Origin: Letharia columbiana
Taxonomy: Eukaryota > Ascomycota > Lecanoromycetes > Lecanorales > Parmeliaceae
Direction: 5' to 3'
Length of the DNA stretch: 64,000 bases
Assembly: GCF_014066305.1 (NCBI RefSeq)
Contig: NW_023501042.1
Coordinates: 992,001 to 1,056,000, forward strand
Part shown: positions 36,194-50,100 of the stretch, in pieces
How positions within the stretch are numbered: position 1 is the first letter of the stretch
Layout: the number at the start of each line of letters is the position of its first letter
Translations under genes and position numbers: made by a program
Notes under the pieces: generated by a model
Database searches by the model: none
Told to the model about the DNA's origin: nothing
What the model saw: the letters and a program-made list of their open reading frames with translations, nothing else

Positions 36194-38191
36194 ATGTGGA
36201 AACGTCTCAATAACAAAGACCGCCAAGCCGAAATCGCGATTGAGAGCTCGACTCTCACCGAGACTACTGCGGAAGAGGATACGTTACAAGGTACACCAAA
36301 TATCAATAACGGCTCCTTCAGCATAAGCTCAAGGCCCGCTTTTGGAAGAAAGCGGACGGAGGATGTGCTCAAAGCGCTGCCAGCGCTGCCATTGTATGTT
36401 CCCATTCTCAACCAAGAAGCATCCGAGGCTGACACAGAAAGCAACAAATTGCAAATTTCCGGCGTCACAAACGGCAGACCATTATCTGAAGCTCCTACTG
36501 CATCTTCAGTTTACTCACAACCTTCGCCGGAGCTGAACAGCGATTCGACACGGAAGAACGGCCATAAGATCAGGTCTTCTTCCCTCTACCCCGACGACGT
36601 ATCGCCTCCGGGATCTCCACACATGAATGACGGGTACAACGGCCCAAGTAGAAGAAGTAGCCCTGACGTTTCACCGGTATCTGAGTCTCCAAGTCCTTTA
36701 GCAGACCGATCGCCTGTCTTCACATCTGGCAGATTCAATAGTAACATACCAGTCGCCAAGAAGACTCGGAAATTCTGGAATCGGCCAAGTACTAATTCTC
36801 CAGAACAAGGCTCCAGTCTGACGCATTGGGATGTATATTCGGGAGAGCCAACAACGAGGGAAAAGGGAAAACCCCCACAGACGACCCCCAGCGCGGTGAA
36901 GTTGAATGCGGAGCCAAGTCCTGGCAGGCTCAATGGCAACCTTGAGAGTTTTGGGACCTCTACTCACATAAGTAGTGGTAGTACTATTGGGCGTAAGAGG
37001 GTCGCAAGCAGGGATCTGAACAATGCACCTATCGTCCGACCTGAATGGAGGGGCGCTGGTGGACGTCACAAGATTGTGAATCCACTTCTTGACAAACCTC
37101 TGCCGCCGGGAAAGTCTCCCACATTTCCTGCGGGCAGTGAGAAACATCAAAAAGATCAGAGAGACCAAGACAGGACAATAGAATCTTCAACACCTAGCCA
37201 CTCCCCTCAGGAATTGACGACTCGACCTACCCGACCATCCATCACCCTTAATGACAAGGCGCTCGGTCAGCGTGTCACCTCGCCAGATGCCAAGACCGAG
37301 AGCTCTCCCGATTCAGTGATCCCGCCAACATTTCGGCAAAATACTCAATCCCCAAATTCAAGTCTTTCGACTGATGACGCAAGGTCCCCCCTCGCCCGCA
37401 ATCCAAGTAATGAAGAAATCAAAGACCACCGGTTGCAAATGCTACCAGACGTTCCACAGACCATTGCCAAGGACGTACACAGCCCGCACTTGCAGCAAAT
37501 GCAAGAGATGCGCTCCCAAACCATACCCGAAGCTGTGTTGAATAACCGTGACACAGAACGCGATCCGAGTCGAATCGAGAGCAGATTTCGTGCTGATCTA
37601 CAACACCTACACCTACAAGACCAACCACCCAGCCGTTTCAGTTCGACGACTTACGCGACGACCACCTACGACAGTCCTCCAACAACTCCAGAGCTGAGCT
37701 CAAATTCACCATCCATGTCTGCAATCTCCACAACACCAAACTCAATACTGAATAGGAAACGTCCTGTGCCACCCGCAGGGATTTCCAATTCAAAGGTCAC
37801 TGCTCGTAAGCCCACGCCATCCGAGCTGGGAACCCCGAAACAGGTACCAGAAGGCAAACGGAAGTCTCTGCCAAAATCCCCTCCAGAAGTTGAAGCTACG
37901 TCTCGTATCGCAAGCCTCCAAGCTAAGCTAGATAATCTCCATCAACGGAGGAAAAATCTGCAAACCGTCATCCATGAGCTAACAAACGTTGTGCAACCAA
38001 GCTCCATTGCATATGATATGGCTTCGAGGCAGGAAATCAAACGGACAGTTGACGCTTTGGGTAAGGAGCTTGCAGAGGTCGGAAAAGATGAGCACGAGAC
38101 GGGTCTCATGCTGCATCGAGCGCTGAAACGAGATGATGAATTCGCAGCATATGAACCTACAAGTATTTGGGTCAGAAGGGTGACCAGCTGA
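36194..38191 (+). CDS. Uncharacterised Ser/Pro-rich protein with C-terminal coiled coil
   Basis: A single-exon 665-aa frame, by far the longest in the window, so surely coding. I do not recognise the family. Residues ~1-560 are low-complexity Ser/Pro/Thr/Asn with many SP and TP sites (for example PPGSPH, SPVSESPSP, PTTPELSSNSP), suggesting a disordered protein phosphorylated by proline-directed kinases. From ~580 a charged helical region (SRIASLQAKLDNLHQRRKNL) looks like a coiled coil. It is followed by a conserved-looking tail ending TSIWVRRVTS. No signal peptide or membrane segment is present. Such layouts occur in fungal scaffold, cytoskeletal or polarity proteins, but no function should be assigned. 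It is divergent from DAP1 and convergent with TMA7. Confidence 0.85.
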   Translation: MWKRLNNKDRQAEIAIESSTLTETTAEEDTLQGTPNINNGSFSISSRPAFGRKRTEDVLKALPALPLYVPILNQEASEADTESNKLQISGVTNGRPLSEAPTASSVYSQPSPELNSDSTRKNGHKIRSSSLYPDDVSPPGSPHMNDGYNGPSRRSSPDVSPVSESPSPLADRSPVFTSGRFNSNIPVAKKTRKFWNRPSTNSPEQGSSLTHWDVYSGEPTTREKGKPPQTTPSAVKLNAEPSPGRLNGNLESFGTSTHISSGSTIGRKRVASRDLNNAPIVRPEWRGAGGRHKIVNPLLDKPLPPGKSPTFPAGSEKHQKDQRDQDRTIESSTPSHSPQELTTRPTRPSITLNDKALGQRVTSPDAKTESSPDSVIPPTFRQNTQSPNSSLSTDDARSPLARNPSNEEIKDHRLQMLPDVPQTIAKDVHSPHLQQMQEMRSQTIPEAVLNNRDTERDPSRIESRFRADLQHLHLQDQPPSRFSSTTYATTTYDSPPTTPELSSNSPSMSAISTTPNSILNRKRPVPPAGISNSKVTARKPTPSELGTPKQVPEGKRKSLPKSPPEVEATSRIASLQAKLDNLHQRRKNLQTVIHELTNVVQPSSIAYDMASRQEIKRTVDALGKELAEVGKDEHETGLMLHRALKRDDEFAAYEPTSIWVRRVTS

Positions 38192-38541
38192 AGCTTTTAC
38201 AGCGATGCTTCCTTGCAACGGTATTAGACTTCTATGATCTAGAAAGAATGATTCAAGGTCTTCTGTATAACATGAATGGATTCCGAGCAAAACTGGCCTG
38301 CTTGCAACGGCAGAATAGGTAGACGTACTCTTCAAGTACATTAAGATAACCACGTATTGATCTGTTTACTTCGTGATTATCGTTGTGTTTCCCCACAATG
38401 ATACTGGTGGTAGATGAATTATGAGCAACCATCAATGGAAGTCGTCGACTATTCGCAGTGTCTGGGATAAACCCGATCAGCTCCATTCAGGGCTTCAAGT
38501 CGCTATTGTATCGTGTCGCCTAGCACTTCTCATAACATCAA
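38192..38541. other. Convergent 3' intergenic region
   Basis: 350 bp between the stop of the 665-aa gene and the stop of TMA7. It presumably holds both 3' UTRs; no further feature is seen. Confidence 0.5.
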
Positions 38542-38864
38542 CTATTTCTTCCCGGATTTCTTGATGCCTTGCTGTCCTGCATTCAGTGGTCCCTTTCCCT
38601 TTGCCTTCTCGGCCATTTCTTTCTGCGCTTTCGCATCTGGTGGCACAAATTAGCCAATGAATTCATCGGTAAAGATCTGAGATGACCCACCAGCCTTCTG
38701 CTTTTCTCTGTATGCAACCTCGTCCTCGTCCAGATCTTTTTTCTCCTTCTTGGGTGCTTTGAGAGGCTTGGCCTTACCACCTTGTCGTTAAGATCAGGAT
38801 TAGTTGGTACATAAGTTATTGATGTCTTTTGTCATGGAATACCTTCTCTGCTATTTCCTCCCAT
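38542..38864 (-). CDS. TMA7: Translation machinery-associated protein Tma7
   Basis: Three short exons (38864-38843, 38780-38691, 38636-38542) join to 68 aa; yeast Tma7 has 64. It reads GGKAKPLKAPKKEKKDLDED near the N terminus, then AYREKQKA, a Lys/Ala-rich helix, and the diagnostic C terminus GPLNAGQQGIKKSGKK. Introns are 62 and 54 nt with GTATTC and GTGGGT donors and CTAAT-type branch sites. Exon 1 encodes only seven whole codons, so the gene is easily missed. Tma7 associates with ribosomes in the cytoplasm; its exact role is poorly defined. The frame closes perfectly at a TAG. Confidence 0.93.
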
Positions 38865-38984
38865 GTTGAAGAAGACTTAACACACTGGAGACTTATGGGG
38901 TATATGTTATGGCTGAGATTTTGAGGCGAGCTAGGATGTGAGGTTAATTGAAAATAATTACGGGCCCGGGATACTAATCAAGTA

Positions 38985-40204
38985 CCCCTGATTGCATAAT
39001 CCTTGAGGGGGGAAAAAATTCCCCAATTCTGGCACACCTCAAAATCTAAAATTAAAATCTTAAATAATTCATATATAGGTTTATAACCTAGAAATTATAA
39101 AAATATATTTTATATATTAATATATATAAAAGAATAAGATAGAGCTAAGTTAAAAAATCTTAAATTTATATATATAGCTAATTATAAATTTAAGATTATT
39201 ACGTCTTCTAACTAAACTATCTAAATTAGCCCGCTAGCCCTTTTAAGCTCTCTTATTAAAAAAATAAATATATATTATTAATATATAGAATAACTTTTTT
39301 ATTTTCTATTAAATTTTTAAGATTTTTTTTTAAATTTTAGAACGAAATCTAGGCTTTTAGATAAAAAAAAATCTAAATTTAGTCTTATAGTTATTAAAGC
39401 GTAAGAAATTCAAATATCGCTTATTAAAGTTCGCTCGATAATCGAATAGCTCTAATTAAAAAATAATAGATATATATTATTAATATATATAAAAGAATAA
39501 GATAGAGCTAAACTAGAAAATCTTAAATTTATATACGCAGCCAATTATAAATTCGAGGTTATTACGCCTTTTGGCTAGACTAACTAACTCATCGCGGGTA
39601 AATAAATTAGCGTCCGCAACTATCAGAATCTCGCCCTCCCGCGCCCCTGCGCCTCCCTTATCAAAAAAACAGGTGTATATTATTAACACATAGAATAACT
39701 TTTTTGTTTTCTATTAAATTTCTAAGATTTTTTTTTAATTTTTGAAGCGCTGTTTGTGCTTTCCGAATTTTTAAGAATTTTAAAATTTAGTCTTACAATT
39801 ATTAAAGCGCAAGGAATTCAAATATCGCTCATCAAAGTTCGCTCGACAGTCGGACAGCCCTAATCAGGTACACATTATTTGATTTTAGAATAACTTTTTT
39901 ATTTTTTATTAAAATTTTAAGATTTTTTTTTAAATTATAGAACGAAATCTGGGCTCTAAGATAAAAAAAGAATTTCTAAATTTAGTTTTATAATTATTAA
40001 AGCGTAAGAAATTCAAATATTATATATTAAAGTTCGCTTATTAAATTTACTCGATAGTTCTAATTAAAAAAAAATTATAAATTTAATTTATAAACCTTTA
40101 CTCGTTAATATATATTATTATATATAATAATAAAATAACATTTTTATTTTCTATTAAATTTTTAAGATTTTTCTTTTAAATTATAGAACGAAATGTAAGC
40201 TTTT
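38985..40204. repeat. RIP-degraded short AT-rich repeats, left of the LTR element
   Basis: Made of several partial copies of the 44,902/52,331 family: the word aagaataagatagagct (39,130 and ~39,500), regions matching attaaagcgyaagaaattca (39,397, ~39,797, ~40,001), and tcgctcgayag. Copies range from heavily mutated to moderately intact; the one near 39,550-39,860 keeps more G/C. Continues at 41,247 after the insertion. Confidence 0.7.
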
Positions 40205-40357
40205 TATCACGGTACGCCAAGGCCTCCTCCAGAGCCACCAGCCAATTGGGCCTAGCGTGGCTTGGCACCGCACATATCTGCCCTGCAGGCACATAGAATA
40301 ATAAACATCTTTACACCACACCATGAATTCATGACCCAGTCATCCATTTCCTTGACA
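40205..40357. repeat. Left long terminal repeat of the TRIM-like element
   Basis: 153 bp, from tatcacggtacgccaagg to catttccttgaca. Compared with the right copy it shows a G to A change at its second base and small T/C-run differences near 40,310-40,322. Confidence 0.85.
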
Positions 40358-40530
40358 ATTGATAGCCACACCTAACCCAGGTCCTCTTTCAAGTCGTCTA
40401 TATCGTCACTCGACCAGTAGTCACAATATACCGACAGTCAGCCCCCCGCGCTTCTGCTACGCAGCTAGATTCAGTCTACGCAAATCAGCCAATCAGTCAA
40501 TCCTTTCATTAGGCCATTTGACATTACATC

Positions 40531-41001
40531 ATGTCTTCCAACAGCCAGATAATTCGCGGCTTCACGGCAGAGCAAAATCACTCCTTCACGAATATCCTTC
40601 TACCAGCGCTTCAAGTAATGCTTCGCCAGGCATTCGATAAGTATTTCAACCCACTGCAGCCACAGCAAAAGCAGTCAGTCATAATGCCAAAGCCGGCACA
40701 GCTATCAAAGCAGGAACAAGAGCATAGGCCATTGCAACAGGCAAATGTGGAGAAAACTGCGGAGAAATTTACGGAGAAGACTATGGAGAAGAACAAGAGC
40801 ACGAACCACAGCAGTCCTATTCAAGCGGGCACACTCTCCATAATCCCACACCAGGCCACTATGCATATTTGCGGAGAACCTTCCCCTCGCCTCAGCAATA
40901 CACCAGTTTTCGCCACCTTTCTCACCTCTCTTCTCGCTTTCGCCTCTCCGCTCGGTTACACTCGATTCGCGAAGGATATGGAGGCTATAGGCCAAGGATA
41001 G
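40531..41001 (+). CDS. Open frame inside the TRIM-like element, function unknown
   Basis: 156 codons starting MSSNSQIIRGFTAEQNHSFT, with a Gln/Lys/Glu-rich middle. It has no zinc knuckle, protease or RT motif. The N-terminal part could be a remnant of a gag-like capsid protein; that is a guess. It may not be translated. Confidence 0.3.
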   Translation: MSSNSQIIRGFTAEQNHSFTNILLPALQVMLRQAFDKYFNPLQPQQKQSVIMPKPAQLSKQEQEHRPLQQANVEKTAEKFTEKTMEKNKSTNHSSPIQAGTLSIIPHQATMHICGEPSPRLSNTPVFATFLTSLLAFASPLGYTRFAKDMEAIGQG

Positions 41002-41093
41002 GTGCATGGATATATGGACGGCTCATGCTCAATGTAGCTATCCAGGGATGCAGCCACGAGGACGTGTCTTTTTTTCATTCTTTGCGGGCATGT

Positions 41094-41246
41094 TGTCACG
41101 GTACGCCAAGGCCTCCTCCAGAGCCACCAGCCAATTGGGCCTAGCGTGGCTTGGCACCGCACATATCTGCCCTGCAGGCACATAGAATAATGAACATCTT
41201 TTACACCACACATGAATTCATGACCCAGTCATCCATTTCCTTGACA
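41094..41246. repeat. Right long terminal repeat of the TRIM-like element
   Basis: 153 bp from TGTCACGGTACGCC to TTCCTTGACA, followed directly by the CTTTT duplication. Confidence 0.85.
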
Positions 41247-41540
41247 CTTTTAAATAAAAAAAGAATTTCTAAATTTAGTCTTATAATTATTAAAGCGTCA
41301 GGAATTCAAATATCGCTTACTAAAGATCGCTTATTAAATTTACTCGATAGCCTTAATTAAAAATAAAAAAATTATAAATTTAATTTATAAACCTTTACTC
41401 GTACTAATATAATAAAATATTTAAATCTTTTAAAAACTTAATAGTTTAATCTATATTATATTTACTATATTTTAATAATTTTCTAGATTATAATAAATAT
41501 AATTGTGAAGATATATAGAAAAGTTGAAATTCTTATTTTT
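41247..41540. repeat. Right remainder of the interrupted AT-rich repeat
   Basis: Continues the host repeat after the insertion (attaaagcgtcaggaattca, then tactcgatag) down to about 41,410, then plain AT-rich sequence. The Prp4 gene starts ~340 bp further on; the promoter must lie in the normal-composition interval 41,541-41,880. Confidence 0.6.
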
Positions 41541-41880
41541 TGTTTTTGGGGTATATCAGAATTGGGATTTTACATGTGGCGTCTAGGAATCGCCAGAGCC
41601 GCCCTGGCCGCTTCTTAGCCTCCTATAAATGTGGCACGCTCCCGATATGTACCTTAAAACCTGACAAACAAAATCTAAGGTTATAATGTCCTAAGTTCTT
41701 GAAAACTAAAGCTTCCTCGAGAATACTCTTATACCGATAATGATGCATGGATAGTGCTGGGAGGGGATCTTTCACCGATTGCCAAAAGCCTCACCACAGT
41801 CTGGCATCAGTGGCTAATTCACAACCAATCACCATATACAGATAAGACTCTGTTCTAGTGACCCTTTTCACCGACTTATC

Positions 41881-44651
<2,771 letters not shown>

Positions 44652-44901
44652 ACTGGGGAATTGTCTACATCGAAAGATATCTGAGCGTAATGTATACGTA
44701 CCTACAATAGCTCGAGAAAACTGAAGCAGTACTGTACACGGGACGATCTTGGCAAAGAATAGTGGGTTTTTCATCGATTTAAAAATAATTCTTTAGTCGT
44801 TAAACAGCTAATTTTCAACTTTCGACTAATAAATAAATAGTTAATATATTTTCGCTATATAGCTAATAGAAAATCGATAATATACTTAATAGAATTATAG
44901 T
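44652..44901. other. 3' region of prp4 and edge of the AT-rich block
   Basis: The gene's 3' UTR probably occupies the first ~120 bp. Composition turns AT-rich near 44,775. No terminator or gene is recognisable. Confidence 0.5.
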
Positions 44902-45568
44902 ATTAATATATATAATAGAATAAGATAGAGCTAAGCTTAAAAATCTTAGATTTATATATATAGTTAATTATAAATTTAGAATTACTACGCTCTTTAATTA
45001 GATCGACTAAGTTATCGCGAGTAAATAAATTAATATTCGTAATTATTAAAAAATAGATATACGTTAACTATTAAAAAAATAGATATACGTTATTAATATA
45101 TAGAATAACTTTTTTATTTTCTATTAAAATTTTAAGATTTTTTCTTTAAATTATAGAAGGAAATATAGGCTTTTAAAAGAAAAAAATTTAATTTAATCTT
45201 ATAATTATTAAAGCGTAAGAAATTCGAATATCGTTTATTAAAGTTCGCTCGATAGTCGAATAGCTCTAATTAGATATATATTATTAGATTTTAAAATAAC
45301 ATTTTTATTTTCTATTAAAATTTTAAGATTCTTTTTTTAAATTATAAAAAGAAATATAGGCTTTTAGATAAAAAAAATCTTAAATTAAGTCTTATAAATT
45401 ATTAAAGCGTTAGAATTAAATATCGCTTATTAAAGATCGCTTATCTATTTACTCGATAGCTCTAATTAAAAAAAAATTATAAATTTAATTTATAAGCCTT
45501 TACTCGTAGTATATTTAAATTTAAGATTTTTTAATTAAACTCTATCTTATTCTTTTATATATATTAAT
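44902..45568. mobile_element. MITE-like AT-rich repeat with long terminal inverted repeats
   Basis: The left end reads attaatatatataatagaat then aagatagagctaagc; the right end is its reverse complement (ctctatcttattctttta then tatatattaat, finishing at 45,568). The inverted repeat extends about 50 bp. Inside are two tandem-like halves, each with attaaagcgt and tcgctcgatag/tactcgatag words. It has no coding frame and is RIP-mutated. Relatives occur at 18,390-19,310, 38,990-41,410, 45,918-46,075 and 52,331-52,935. Confidence 0.65.
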
Positions 45569-46622
45569 ATTTATTTTTAATATAAAATAGCTTTATTTTT
45601 AATAAATTAAAATAATAGATAAAGATAAAGATAAATAAGATTTAGAGAGTTTTAATAATATAACTTTATTATATAATTATATAGTTATAGATCTTATAAT
45701 TTTAATAGTTTTAATAGTTTTTAATTTTTAACGAGTTCGCGTTTTAGTAAATTTAATATTTTAATTTAATTTTAATTTTAATTTATTTTTATTTTTTATT
45801 TTTTATTTTTTATTTTTTATAATACTATCTATAATAGAGATAATTTATTTTCTTTAAACTACGATTATTTTAAAAGAGAGAGATATAAATATTAGAAAGA
45901 TTAAAAAAAATCTCTATAGCTATTAATATATATAATAGAATAAGATAGAATTAAGTTTAAAAATCTTAAATTTATATATATAGCTAATTATAAATTTAGA
46001 GTTATTACGCTCTTTAGCTAGATCGACTAAATTAGTCTATTAACTCTTTTAAGCTTTCTTATTAAAAATTTATATATAGAAGTTTTATACTTTAAAGTAC
46101 TTAGCTTACGATATATATAGTTACTTTATAATTTCTTAAATTATAAAGCTCGCTTTACGCTTTCTAACGCTATAAAAATTATAAAGTTTAATCTACTATT
46201 AATAAAGCGAAGTAGTATTTAAATATAATTATATAAAACGCGTTTAAGATCGAATAATCCTTTCATCTATTTATATAATTATTATTCTTCTATCTCTCTA
46301 TTAATTCTATTAATTCTATTAATATAAATATAATTATTCTCGATACCCCTCGCGAAAATATTATTAAATACTTAAGATATATATACTTCTTTTATTCGTC
46401 TTTTAAAGTCTCTACTAACGCTCTTAAACTATCTCTTAACAAATTCGCTATTATTAATAATTAAGGCTATAAGCGAGTTTAATAACTATCTACTACTACT
46501 TATAAACGCGTTAAAAAACTTTTAAAAAGAGCTTAAATAAATATATTCTTCTCTATAAATTCCTTCTAAATTAGCGATAATATCTTCTTATCTAATAATA
46601 CTATCTTTTAAAACGCGTCTTC
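45569..46622. repeat. RIP-degraded AT-rich sequence with a partial MITE-like copy
   Basis: Contains a truncated copy of the inverted-repeat element at about 45,918-46,075 and a run of ttttta repeats near 45,785-45,822. The remainder is stop-rich and CpA-depleted with no readable domain. Confidence 0.5.
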
Positions 46623-47188
46623 CATCTGCAAATCTGAAAAGTTCCTACTAAATTTCAAATTGCTGATCTTGCGAATAGGGCTGAAATTAAGAATTCCGCC
46701 GGTTTAGTAACTATCTCAAAAATTAGTTAAAATTCCGCCGGTTTAATAACTATTCTAACCTTTTTCGCTAGTTCTATTAGTTTAATAGCAATACGTACGA
46801 ATAAAGAAAAGTTCTAATAATCGACGTTGTGATGGCAAGGTTCTACGACGACGAGTATCAACGCTAACTTAAATTTGACTACGGAATTAGACGATTTAAT
46901 GAAATTAGTCGCGTAGATAATACTTTAATATAGCGTATAATGACTATCGAATGCGTATATTAATAATAATATATATTAATGTCATATGTATATAGAATAG
47001 TACTTAGAGTATATTAGAGTATATTATATAAAATTTTTAAAGTTACTAAATTTTTTTAAAGTTGCTAAACTAATAGAATTAGCGAAAAGAATTAGATATA
47101 GATAAAGTCTACTTAATAGACTAAATCGTGCTTATGATACGGACCCGGCGGAAATCGTACGGAAATTCACTTTTCAGATTTGCAGATA
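46623..47188. mobile_element. ~566-bp DNA element, copy 1, with CATCTGCAAATCTG ends
   Basis: Starts CATCTGCAAATCTGAAAAG and ends CTTTTCAGATTTGCAGATA (the last base probably mutated from G), giving inverted ends of about 18 bp. Subterminal copies of CCGCCGGTTTAGTAACT occur at ~46,698 and ~46,736. The interior matches 53,717-54,275 closely (gtcgacgttgtgat-like region, gcgtatattaataataatat, cggacccggcggaaatcgta) and has no coding frame. It is much less RIP-mutated than its surroundings. Confidence 0.75.
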
Positions 47189-50100
47189 TTCTCCTCTATT
47201 CGTTCTTTATTATTCTATTTTAAAGCCTCTTAACGTATATTAAATTCTAAATACTATTAAGAAAAAGCTTTTAAATAAGAGAAAGACGCTATTGAAAACT
47301 CTTTATTATAAGATTTATTAATAAACTTCTTTAATAATAACTTTTTTAATAGTCTATATTCTTTTAACTTATTTTTTAACTCTTATTTAAATTCTACTTA
47401 GCCTTTAATAAGACTTACTAGCTATATTATATATTACTTATATATTATAAAGTCTATATAATATAATTTAGATTCTATAAATTAGATTTATAATAGCTAT
47501 AATATAATATTATAGAAAAATAAAATAGTTAAATAATACTACGATAGCGAAAAGATTAAAGTTAGTATATCTAAAATAGATAATATAAAATAAGATTATA
47601 AAGGCGTTAAAACGAGTATAAATAATTCGATTAACCTTAGCGAGTATATTATTAATTAAATTCTCTACTTCTTAACGCTAGAAACCTTAAATCTTATTAA
47701 TAATTATAAAGAATTTTATCGCTATAGCGTTTAATATAATAATATAACCTTTATAATCTTATAGTAGATTATTATTAATTATTTAATCGTTCTATATATA
47801 TATAAAATCTAGAAAATAATTACTACTTATATATCTATCTTAATATCTTTAAAAGATAAAAAATCGATATTTAATTGAAATCTATATTATAAATAATATC
47901 TAAGATTAGTTTATAATACGATATAACTTTCTTTTAATCGCGTTTTTCATATTAACTTTATTAGATATAGCTATTATAATTATATTAATTAAATATTTTA
48001 TTATAAAATAACTATAATTCTTAAAAGTATTAATTTATATATTAATACTCTTAAATCGAGATTTAAAAAGTTAAAGATTAATTTAAGTATATAAGACTAT
48101 AAGCTATTTTATAAGAATTTATAATATTATAATTCGCGTATTTATAATCGTCTTATTTTAGATAAGATCGCTATCGCTTAAGAGAATAATATAAATAATC
48201 TATTAGATATATCTAAGATTAAGAATATCTTAATAAAGATTTAAAGTAATAAGAGATTTAATATTTTATATTAATATTTAATCTATATATTCTTACGCTA
48301 TTCTCTTATATTTTTATTCGATAAATAGTTATAATATAATAATATATTTAATATAGATATTATACTAAGTAAAAGTCTTCTTATTTATTAACGTAGTAAT
48401 AATAAAATCGCTTTATAAATTAGTAGAACTATTAATTAAAATAACTCTATATAAATAACGCTTATCTTATATTATAGATCTATATTATTTATTTCTTTAT
48501 TCTATTAATTACTAACTTCTTATAGATATATAATATAAAGTTATTTTAGTAAGTTTAATCGCTTTCTTTACTAAGATAGATTACTATAATATTTTATCTA
48601 TAATATCTATATAACTATTAAAAATAATAAATTTTATTAATTAAAGATAAATTAGAAGATTATTTAAGCTAATATTTATTAAGTAATTATCGATATTTAT
48701 ATTAATAGAGTTATTATAAATAATTAGACTAGTAAATAATATATTATTCTCTCTTTCTTCTATTAAGAAAACTTATAATTTATAAAATAACTCTATTAAA
48801 ATATTATTACTCTATCTATTAAATTTAATTAATTAAATCTCTTTATAACTTTTATCTATAATTTAAAATAAATTAAGACTATTAAAAATCTTCTACTTAA
48901 TAAACGAGTTATTAATCGATTTAATTTAATTACTAAAATATTTAAACTAAAGCTAAAAACTTTTATAAATAATATTTTAAAGAAAAAGATAGTAGATATA
49001 CTTCTATTTTTTTTATTCCTTATTATAATATAATAACTTTTCTTCTTTTTATTTAATAGAGTAGTCTCTTAGACGATATATTAATTAGATAATTAGTATA
49101 AATAATAGTTTCTAGAAGTACTTCTAGTATAATTTAGTTCTTTATATATTATAATTTCTATTAATTAGTTCTATAATACTATCTAAAAAAAATCTTTATC
49201 TCTATAAGAGCGAAGTATAACTAATTAAAATATCGATTAATTTTAATTCTAATTAACTTTATAAGTAATAAATTAAGTTTCCGCCTATATCTATATTATA
49301 GAATTTCAAAAATAAAATCTATTATATATCTATATTCTTATTATATTATATTCTAAAAATCGATTCTTTAGCGCTATTAAAATAGATATCGCTATTAATA
49401 TTAAAATCTCTAATTAAAATTTATTTCTTAATCTCTATATAATCGTTATTAGATATATACTTTATAGAAATTATAGCTAGTATATTACTAATAGAATAAA
49501 TACTATCTTATCTTATTAAAACTTAGATAAAGATATATATAATAAATAATTTTCGAAGAACTTTAGCGATTATATTATCTTTAAATTAAATTTTAAATAT
49601 CTTATATATTATTAATATAGGTCTATTAAGATATTAGATAATAAATCTAAATAGAATTACTAAGTAATATCTTATAATCTCTATTTATTAATTAAGTATA
49701 ACGCTTATATTAATATAAAGATTTATATTAATATTAAAGTCTATAAATATATTTTTAAATATATTTATAAAAATAGTAATTAGATTAGTCTTTAAATAGA
49801 GTATAAAAATAGTATAAATTAGAATAATATAAGTCTAGATTAGATAAATAAGATTTAAGAGTATTAAGATATATATCTAATAAATAAACTCTATAAAAGT
49901 CTATTAAAAGATTTTTAACTTTCAATTATATAATTATAATTCTTCTATTAAATAATTATCTATCTATCTCTTAAATTAATATAATATAATATTTAATAAT
50001 AATAATAATTTATCTTAGATAATCGATATAATAAATAAACGCTAGATTAAGCTAATAGTCTTTTTTTAACTAAATTAATAATATTAATAGCGAAGACGAG

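Larger units (their letters stand above)
40205..41246. mobile_element. Small non-autonomous LTR retrotransposon (TRIM-like), intact ends
   Basis: Two direct terminal repeats of 153 bp (40,205-40,357 and 41,094-41,246) start TRTCACGGTACGCC and end TTCCTTGACA. They differ at only a few positions, including TGT to TAT at the left start. They are flanked by a perfect 5-bp target duplication, CTTTT (40,200-40,204 and 41,247-41,251). Removing the element and one CTTTT rejoins the host repeat as in its paralogues. The 736-bp interior holds a 156-codon frame (40,531-41,001) rich in Gln/Lys with no recognisable polymerase or integrase, so it must be mobilised in trans. No convincing primer-binding site or polypurine tract is seen. 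Base composition is normal, unlike the host sequence, so it inserted after that RIP and has escaped RIP itself. Confidence 0.85.

Noticed and set aside
36586..37168. Minus-strand frames opposite the 665-aa gene
   Set aside because: Shadow frames of a long, compositionally coherent plus-strand gene.
47650..49000. Ty1/copia polyprotein in the AT-rich block
   Set aside because: Near-frames suggest a retroelement, but no diagnostic box survives that separates copia, gypsy or LINE.
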